Assembly (NCBI GenBank): GCA_009746045.1
Contig: RPFO01001283.1
Coordinates: 87,501-151,500 of the forward strand
DNA length: 64,000 bases
Direction of reading: 5' to 3'
Origin: Mesostigma viride
Taxonomy: Eukaryota > Streptophyta > Mesostigmatophyceae > Mesostigmatales > Mesostigmataceae
In this document: piece by piece, positions 57,201-64,000 of the stretch
Position numbering within the stretch: position 1 is the stretch's first letter
How the letters are laid out: the number at the start of each line of letters is the position of its first letter
Translations under genes and position numbers: made by a program
Notes under the pieces: generated by a model
The model's input: the letters and a program-made list of their open reading frames with translations, nothing else
Told to the model about the DNA's origin: nothing
Database searches by the model: none

Positions 57201-60200
57201 TCGTCCTCGTTCCCTGCTGAATATGCTCCGCTCCCATCCTATCAGACTAGACGCGTCTTCCTAGGATTACTCGCACCTTGGTGGTCAGGATGAACAGGAA
57301 GATGTCGCCGTCCTCGTTGAACTCGTCGATCAGCCGCATGCGGTCGCGCACGGGCGTGCACCCGTCCATGCGCCGGTACTCCAGGCCCAGGTTCAGCACC
57401 GCAGTCTCCACAATGTCCAGCATCTGCTGCGTCTGGCAGAACAAGAGCGCCTTGTGGCCGCCGGCTTGCCACGCAGGCAGCAGCTGGGTGACCACCTGGG
57501 TGGAAGGGGAGGAGGAGCGCGGCAATGAACACACCCATTATTTCCTAAACCTGACTTTTGTATCCATTGGAGAGAATTCATATGTTCAGTTATATTAGAC
57601 ACTGCTGTTGTATGATAACCTTCATTGAATGCTTTTAGGTTGGCTATCGTACGCTGTGCTACAGTGACTTCGTAAGTCACTACAATGACAGCCCGTTTGC
57701 CCTCTAAAGCTCTGTCACTGCCCCAACCTCGCGTCTTCACATTTGTGTGACTGTCAGTTGTGGGGCTCTTAATGAACACATGCTGTAACGGAACAACTGC
57801 GGACAGCCGCACCCACCTAACGCTTCGCACTCCTCATCTCTGGACGATAGAATGAAATAAAATACGTAAATATACAAGCACCCACTATTGAGCTTTTACA
57901 GTGACAGTATGGCAGGGTTGCGCTATCGCCCGAACAACCCACCACCCTGCGCTGGGCCTAATAACGTGCATGCGGTCGAATATATATATATATATACTAT
58001 ATATTTTCACAAAAGCACCACCACCCCGCACTAACCTTGCCGCTAATTTCATTTGAATCACATGAACTACACCGGCAATCATACTTACGATTCGTAAAAT
58101 AAAAAATGTACTAGTATATAAATTATTGGACCTGTGCTTACAACAAACACAACGGCCCCAGCATAAGCATAGCGCTGCATCAGGCCTTGCTCAACTTTGT
58201 CGATGCATCCTGGCATGACAAAGGCGCCTACCTGGCTACACCCCCCCTTACCTTGCGCTTTGTGCTCCTCTCAAGCACTCCTCTCAAGCGCTCCTCTCCA
58301 GCACTTGTTTACACACTAGCCCGTGTAGATTGCTTTTTCTTTAAGGAAATCACTACTACCACCAAGTTGAGGGTTGCCCTCCTCTCGACCGCGCCGTACC
58401 TCTTCTGAATATACTACTATTACCATATTGCTATTCATTACTAGTACTGCCGTAGTATTACGTGTTATGTTACCCTAGTGCTATTCATTACTAGTACTAC
58501 CGTAGTATTACGTGTTATGTTACCGTAGTGCTATTCATTACTAGTACTGCCGTAGTATTACGTGTTATGTTACCGTAGTGCTATTCATTACTAGTACTGC
58601 CGTAGTATTACGTGTTATGTTACCCTAGTTCTATTCATTACCTGTACTGCCATAGTATTACGTGTTATGTTACCCTAGTGCTATTCATTACTAGTACTGC
58701 CGTAGTATTACGTGTTATGTTACCCTAGTTCTATTCATTACTAGTAGTGCCGTAGTATTACGTGTTATGTTACCGTAGCATTACGTACTTCTATTCTATT
58801 ACCGGAGTATTTATACAGCACCGCAGTATTACTTTTTACAAAAGCACCAGTGCCCCCTTACCTTGAGCTTGGCGCTCCTCTCCACCGCGCCGTAGCCCTC
58901 CCTGTGTGCGTGCGCATGCACGTCCAGCAGATCCGCGTGGTTGCAAATCTTCCGCAGCGTGTCGATGCCCGCGAGCATGTTGCGCTCGCCGTTGATGATC
59001 GCCTCCATCTCGCGCGAGTCCAGGAAGGACACGTACGCCGCGCGCTGCTCCTCAGTCAGGCCACAGAAGAGCACCTGAGAGGCATATCGAGGGGAAGGGG
59101 GAAAGGTACGCACGCGTCTGTTAGCAAAAGAGAAGGAGAGGGAGGACACGTACGCCGCACGCTGGGTCAGCCGACAGAAGAAGACCTGGGGAAGAAACTG
59201 GGGTACCAATTTATTTTTACCGCTAGGGATTAAAGGACCGAGTCGAAGAGGAAAGGTAGGGGAAAAGGGGAAGGATAAGTCTTCGGTCCGACCACAAAAG
59301 AGCACCTGGGAGGAATATGGAGATGAGAAGGGAGCGGGGAAGACAGGAGGAAAGGTAGGCACGTGTGTGTGAAGTGTGTGAGAGGCGAGACAAAAATGCC
59401 GCGCGCTGCTTGTTGTTCTGGCCGCAGCATGCTACCTGGGGGGCAAATGCGCCTCATCGGCGTCACTCCACAGCCAGCATCATCACTAACCATTAGAGAG
59501 CGTCCTTATTGACTGCATTTGGCCCTCTACCCACCTGCTCTCTCTTGGCCGGTAGTTGGTGTGCGACGTCCGCCTTGACGCGGCGCAGCAGGTAGGGGGC
59601 AATCAGGTCCCGCAGGATGAGCGCACACTTCTGGGCCGTCGCCACCTGCCCACGACACGCAGGACGAGTGCACGCACAAGCCATGGCAAGCGCCACGAGG
59701 CACAGCGAACGCACACGATGAGAATCCTTCTGGGCAGTCGCCACCTGGCGAGGTTTAGATCCCGACCGAACGCGTACCCACAAGAATCCTCAAGAAGGTG
59801 AGACTTAAGGTAAGCATCCTACTAGGCCATGGCCACCTGGCACCGATCATCCTTCTGGGCCATGGCCACCTGGCACCGATCATCCTTCTAGGCCATGGCC
59901 ACCTGGCACCCATCATCCTTCTAGGCCATGGCCACCTGGCACCGATCATCCTTCTAGGCCATGGCCACCTGGCACCCATCATCCTTCTAGGCCATGGCCA
60001 CCTGGCACCGATCATCCTTCTAGGCCATGGCCACCTGGCACCCATCATCCTTCTAGGCCATGGCCACCTGGCACCGATCATCCTTCTAGGCCATGGCCAC
60101 CTGGCACCGATCATCCTTCTAGGTCATGGCCACCTGGCACCGATCATCCTTCTAGGCCATGGCCACCTGGCACCGATCATCCTTCTAGGTCATGGCCACC

Positions 60201-63200
60201 TGGCACCGATCATCCTTCTAGGCCATGGCCACCTGGCACCGATCATCCTTCTAGGCCATGGCCACCTGGCACCGATCATCCTTCTAGGTCATGGCCACCT
60301 GGCACCGATCGTCTCCCGACAGGGCACTAGTGACGGGGAACGGTAGTTAACGACACGGTAGTTAACGACACCATAGTCAACGACACGGTAGTTAACGACA
60401 CGGTAGTCAACGACACGGTAGTTAACGACACGGTGGTCAACGACACGGTAGTCAACGACACGGTCGTCAACGACATGGTGGTCAACAACACCATACTTAA
60501 CGACATGGTGGTCAACAACACCATAGTCAACGACACGGTAGTTAACGACATGGTAGTCAACGACACGGTAGTTAACGACACGGTATTTATGGGATAGTGA
60601 CGCAGAGTGCACGGACAATTAAGCCATGGCAAGCGGCACCAGGCATCGATCGGCAAGCGGCACGAGGCATGGTGAGGCAAGCGGCACCAGGCATGGTGAG
60701 CCTAGAGAACTAATATACTGCATGAGCATGATATTTTGTTACTGCGTATTTTGGTACTGCGCTGGTTGTCTCCTTGATACTTTACTACAGCGTCGAGCAT
60801 ACTATACTGCACTAGTGCCGTGCCCACGCACCAGCAGCGGCGACGCGCTGGCGTATGCCCCCGCGTTGATGGGCACTTTGAACTGGGCCTCAAAGACCGG
60901 CAGCGTGCCCAGCTTGCCGGGGTACGCAAAGTCCATGATCGACCAGAGCTCACGCAGATCGTTCTGGATGGGCGCGCCCGACATGACCAGCCGGTGGACC
61001 GTGTGGACCTGGGGTGGGGAGAGCGGGGGGAGAGAACACAGAGGGGGGGACACGGTGCCGGTGTGTGGGTGATGGCGACCGCAACAGAGAGGGAGCAGGG
61101 GGGCACGGTGGCATTGGACACTCAACCGCGTGCATCCAGAATCCTCCCCCTATAACTGCGCCCCTCTAGTCCCTAACCCCACGTCCATGGGCCACCAGCA
61201 AATAATAACAGCAGCAATAATTATGACAACAATGCTTATGATCTCACCCGCTTGCACACGAGCGTGATGGCGGCGTCCGGGTTGCGGATCTTGTGGCCCT
61301 CGTCCAGCACGACGTAGCCCCAGGGGACGTCCAGGATGGCATCCTGAAGAGCGACAAGGCAGGCGGTCACAAAATCAGGTCACAACATCAAGGAGCCTGA
61401 GGAGAATATTATCCTCGAGGACGACGTCTTTGGGAAAGGAAGGAATACTGGAATCGCTACAACCTAATGGGCATATAGCAGCCACCTCATGGGCATATAG
61501 CAGGCAGCTAATGGGCATATAGTAGGCACCTAATGGGCATATAGCAGCCACCTAATGGGCATATAGTAGCCACCTAATGGGCATATAGTAGGCACCTAAT
61601 GGGCATATAGTAGCCACCTAATGGGCATATAGTAGGCACCTAATGGGCATAAAGTAGCCACCTAATGGGCATATAGTAGCCACCTCATGGGCATATAGCA
61701 GCCACCTAATGGGCATATAGCAGCCAGCTAATGGGCATATAGCAGCCACCTCATGGGCATATAGCAGCCAGCTAATGGGCATATAGCAGCCACCTAATGG
61801 GCATATAGCAGCCAGCTAATGGGCATATAGCAGCCAGCTAATGGGCATATAGCAGCCAGCTAATGGGCATATAGCAGCCAGCTAATGGGCATATAGTAGG
61901 CAGCTAATGGGCATATAGCAGCCACCTAATGGGCATATAAACATCGCGCTCCAGGACATATAAACCGCCCTGAGGCATGCTGTCAGGTGAGGGAGGGACA
62001 CCCGCGAGATTGAATAGAAGGAGACATCGTTGCAACCTTCGAGGCATACACACAGCGTCTAGTAGCAGTTTCATTGATGGTACTTCAGGAGGCAGGATGG
62101 TGTCCTGGGGACAGTAAAACCTGGCACAGCCATACTTACATCATAGTAGTAGTATGACATCAAGGAGACAACCACGTAGTATGATATATTTATATTGCAG
62201 TATGATATGTAGTTGTCTCTTTGATATGAAGTGTCCCCACCTGCATGATGCGCATCTGCTCGTACGACGTGAGCAGGATCCCGTCCGGGCACCCGCGAAT
62301 CGTCTCCACGACTTTCTCCCTCTCCAGTATGCTGGCGGCGACCACCCCACTCTCCTCCCCCGCTGGCCCTCCCCCTCGACCCCCTCCCCCTCCCCTCCCT
62401 CCTCCCCCGCATTCTCCCTTGCCGCCCCCCGCCTTGTGCATGCTGTCATGGAGAACCGCCACGCGGAACGGGGGGTACCACGCGCGCAGCTCTCGGAGCC
62501 ATTGCCGCAGGAGCGTGGCTGGGCAGACAACTAGGGAGGGGCGGAAGAGGCCGCTGTGGTGGAGGCCTGCGAGGAAGGCGGCCACTTGTATGGTTTTCCC
62601 GAGGCCCATTTCATCGGCGATGATGCCTGGAAGGAAAGGCAAGGACATTGGGGGGCGGCGGGGAGGGGGGGGGGGGGCATGTGTTGTTCTTGGTTGGGAG
62701 ATGGTTGAACCTTGGGACGAATAGGACGGGCTTGCCGAGGCCCATTTCATAGGGGACGTCCCCCTACCCTAGTGGTACACGTGAAAGCTGCTTTCCTTGG
62801 CACTGATGCCTGGGGAGCGGGGGTCGGGTGCATGGGAATGAGACAAGAGAACGAAAAAGGAGAGAATGTGGAAGGGGGTCTCTCTACTACAACAAGCATG
62901 TACATGCCGACTTTGTCGGGGATGATGCCTGGGGGAGTAGGGAAAAAAAGGACAAGGAGACTGGGATGTGGGGGGTATGTGTTTGTGAAGGGTGGGAAAT
63001 GGGTTAACAATGGCACAGTGTTTCTGCTAACGGTCAGGATCCCCCCCACTTGCCCCCACCACCACCACAATCAGGGGCCACTGGACAATGAAAGGGCAAG
63101 GATTGGGGGGGAAGGGGGGGGGGGCTGCTGGTTTGACAATGCCTTGGAAATTTTGTTGATGACGTCAACGATACCAGCTACAACGGGTCAACAACAGGCT

Positions 63201-64000
63201 AGCAACAAGCTAGGGTTGACACCACCACATCCATAAAAAAACATCCATCCATGCATGCGTTTAACCGGCGTTTAAGCGGTGCAGCATGTCCATTCAATTT
63301 ATCACCGAGATTGATCTTGCTGTTAAATATTGCTACTACCATATTAGTGCAATACAAGTGCACGTGGTCGTCACCAATACTAGTAATAAGTGTTCCCCAC
63401 CCACCACCGCTGCGCTGACAGTGCAGCTCCCACATCCACTTTACGCCCGTGCGCTGGTAGTCAAACAGGCGCGCGTAAATCTCCCCGGGGATGCGCAGGC
63501 CGCCGTCAAACTCCACATCTTCAAACTTTTCCTCCTCCTCGCCCTCCCCTTCCTCTTCCCTCCCCTCCTCCATCGCCCCATCTGCCTCCTCCACCTCCTC
63601 CTCATCGTCCACCTGATATTCATCCCCACTATCCTCGTCGCTAAATTCCTCGTCCACGTCCATTCCTCCTCCACTGTCGTCCCCGCCTCGCTCACGCTCC
63701 GATCCACGCCCTCCCCTTCCCCGCCCCTCACCCTTCCTCAACCGCCCCTTCCTCCTCCCGCCTTTGCCATCTCGGTCTCCATCGCCCGGTATACCTTTGC
63801 CGTCGTCACCTCTCTTATCCTGACACACGTCTGCCCCACCCCGCCCATCCCGTGCCAGCCGTGATCGACCCATATCTCTCGCACCCCCCCCGTCCTCGCC
63901 ACCGAAATTCCTTGCGGCCTCTACCGACCTCCCTTCCACCCCACGCACGGTGCCATCCCCTCCCCGTCGTCCCCCTTCTCCCTGCCCTCCCTGCACCCCT
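51245..64000 (-). CDS. ERCC6: CSB/ERCC6/Rad26-type SNF2 DNA-dependent ATPase, 11 exons, 5' end missing
   Basis: The family remodels chromatin and acts on stalled RNA polymerase II in transcription-coupled nucleotide excision repair. Exons: from beyond 64,000 to 63,405; 62,626-62,241; 61,343-61,248; 61,008-60,832; 59,645-59,535; 59,074-58,862; 57,495-57,277; 55,493-55,284; 54,841-54,152; 52,936-52,366; 51,600-51,245. All are GT-AG and phases close, giving about 1,208 codons in the window. An acidic N-terminal region precedes [18 protein letters not shown]. ATPase motifs follow: [65 protein letters not shown] and [18 protein letters not shown]-specific features are [12 protein letters not shown], then [16 protein letters not shown], and a C-terminal winged-helix segment ending VWLLKDHL, which distinguish it from other SNF2 groups. 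Exon B also encodes a Gly-rich loop unusual for the family. Confidence 0.96.
51637..51685. repeat. Tandem duplication next to CSB exon K acceptor
   Basis: GTATTTTTGATGGGTGTGTC occurs twice, 29 bp apart, just upstream (gene sense) of the last exon. Confidence 0.8.
53745..53935. repeat. 93-bp tandem duplication (CSB intron)
   Basis: The segment with ACTGTCGGGTGGC and CACAACACGAGACAGGAGGC is present twice with a 93-bp offset (53,771 and 53,864) and few changes. Confidence 0.9.
55185..55220 (+). repeat. Echo of CSB exon H donor
   Basis: CACCTTGACGGCAAGTGCCT then GCCTGTCAG resembles TACCTTGTTGGTCAGCGCCT then GCTTGTAG at the exon H end (55,281-55,310). Confidence 0.6.
55655..55945 (+). repeat. 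Three echoes of CSB exon H start
   Basis: The exon H start and acceptor (GCGCCGGTCAGGTTGGTGCC then CAGCCCCCCCACCTGC, 55,462-55,497) recur at 55,655-55,692, 55,790-55,854 and 55,905-55,945. The second copy extends into the intron-side GGGTTGAAGA. All lie upstream of the exon in gene sense. Confidence 0.88.
56521..56645 (-). repeat. Retroelement tail copy (CSB intron)
   Basis: Matches the reverse complement of 44,170-44,285 and of 257-358, including the block CCTGAGAAGGGGCATATG. Confidence 0.8.
56740..57045 (+). repeat. Echoes of CSB exon G end with donor
   Basis: 56,740-56,870 copies about 80 bases of the exon G end (57,271-57,350). It has the donor-side ACCTT, GAAAAAGATGTCGCCATTCT (duplicated once, 38 bp apart) and GAGCCGCATGCGG. 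Further short echoes are at 56,400-56,450 and 56,995-57,045. The copies contain frame-breaking changes. Confidence 0.88.
58241..58400 (+). repeat. Echoes of CSB exon F end with donor
   Basis: CCCTTACCTTGCGCTTTGTG then CTCCTCTCAAG resembles CCCTTACCTTGAGCTTGGCG then CTCCTCTCCACC (58,855-58,887). CTCCTCTCGACCGCGCCGTA at 58,379-58,398 is a second copy. Confidence 0.8.
58431..58790. repeat. 50-bp minisatellite, 7 copies (CSB intron)
   Basis: The unit contains CTATTCATTACTAGTACTGC and GTAGTATTACGTGTTATG with a 50-bp period. Confidence 0.95.
59141..59440 (+). repeat. Three echoes of CSB exon F start
   Basis: The exon F start and acceptor (GACACGTACGCCGCGCGCTG ... CAGAAGAGCACCTG, 59,027-59,076) recur at 59,141-59,192 (GACACGTACGCCGCACGCTG), 59,283-59,312 (CACAAAAGAGCACCTGGGAG) and 59,395-59,440, each ending in an ACCTG that mimics the acceptor. 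Confidence 0.9.
59726..60320 (+). repeat. 33-bp minisatellite derived from CSB exon E acceptor, about 16 copies
   Basis: The exon E start reads (plus strand) CTTCTGGGCCGTCGCCACCT then G. A first echo at 59,728-59,748 reads CTTCTGGGCAGTCGCCACCT. From 59,815 a 33-bp unit with CTTCTAGGCCATGGCCACCT and GGCACCGATCAT repeats to 60,310. Each unit therefore carries a diverged 3' splice junction (CAG then GTGGC in gene sense). Confidence 0.93.
60340..60595. repeat. 15-bp minisatellite (CSB intron)
   Basis: About 17 copies of ACGGTAGTTAACGAC with T/C and other changes. Confidence 0.95.
61465..61945. repeat. 22-bp minisatellite, about 22 copies (CSB intron)
   Basis: The unit CCTAATGGGCATATAGCAGC plus CA has AGCTAATGG and TAGTAGG variants. 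Confidence 0.96.
62158..62227. mobile_element. 70-bp inverted-repeat remnant (GAGACAACC ends)
   Basis: ATCAAGGAGACAACCAC at 62,158 and GTAGTTGTCTCTTTGAT at 62,211 form inverted ends around about 40 bp of AT-rich sequence. The ends match those of the 363-bp element at 49,479, so this may be an internal-deletion derivative. It lies 14 bp from the exon B donor. Confidence 0.65.
62731..62935 (+). repeat. Three echoes of CSB exon B start (Walker A region)
   Basis: CCGAGGCCCATTTCATAGGG (62,735) copies CCGAGGCCCATTTCATCGGC of exon B, where DEMGLGK is encoded. CACTGATGCCTGGGGAG (62,801) and GTCGGGGATGATGCCTGGG (62,915) copy its acceptor edge. All lie upstream of the exon in gene sense. Confidence 0.85.

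Overview
The window is a nuclear genomic segment of a photosynthetic eukaryote, most likely a green alga. The reasons are a starch-branching enzyme with a plastid-type leader, GT-AG introns throughout, a plant-type CCCTAAA telomeric motif inside an intron, and LINE-type retroelements. Species cannot be named from sequence alone. Coding exons are GC-rich. The introns are large and consist mostly of tandem arrays, microsatellites and degraded duplicates of the neighbouring exon edges.

Layout. 1-5,687: transposon-derived sequence, including an ORF1-type LINE protein on the minus strand at 948-2,326, then gene-poor sequence. 5,688-19,248 (minus): ATP-dependent NAD(P)H-hydrate dehydratase, 10 exons, 437 aa, spread over 13.5 kb because its introns hold many arrays. 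19,249-19,968: a 720-bp divergent intergenic region. 19,969-33,953 (plus): starch/glycogen branching enzyme, 14 exons, 838 aa. 33,954-45,606: a transposon island with two nearly identical 1.74-kb TTAA-flanked elements in inverted orientation, LINE endonuclease and reverse-transcriptase fragments, and other repeats. 45,607-47,534 (minus): HtrA/Deg-type serine protease with no intron assigned, interrupted by one apparent frameshift. 47,535-51,244: a solitary 5S rRNA gene, another LINE fragment and a 363-bp inverted-repeat element. 51,245-64,000 (minus): a CSB/ERCC6/Rad26-type SNF2 ATPase, 11 exons visible, 5' end beyond the window.

I chained exons by hand. In all three intron-containing genes every exon phase closes and the joined reading frame matches the family along its length, so the models are well supported although no transcript was available. 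The genes do not form one pathway: NAD(P)HX repair, starch synthesis, protein quality control and transcription-coupled DNA repair are independent housekeeping functions.

The most unusual signal is in the introns. In all three intron-rich genes, most introns carry one to several imperfect copies ('echoes') of the adjacent exon-intron junction, including 15-60 bp of coding sequence and the splice site. Two intron minisatellites (22,763-23,258 and 59,808-60,320) appear to be amplified copies of a 3' splice junction. Low-complexity intron tracts are also consistently pyrimidine-rich on the sense strand of whichever gene they lie in. This suggests that introns here grow by local duplication of splice junctions and polypyrimidine tracts.
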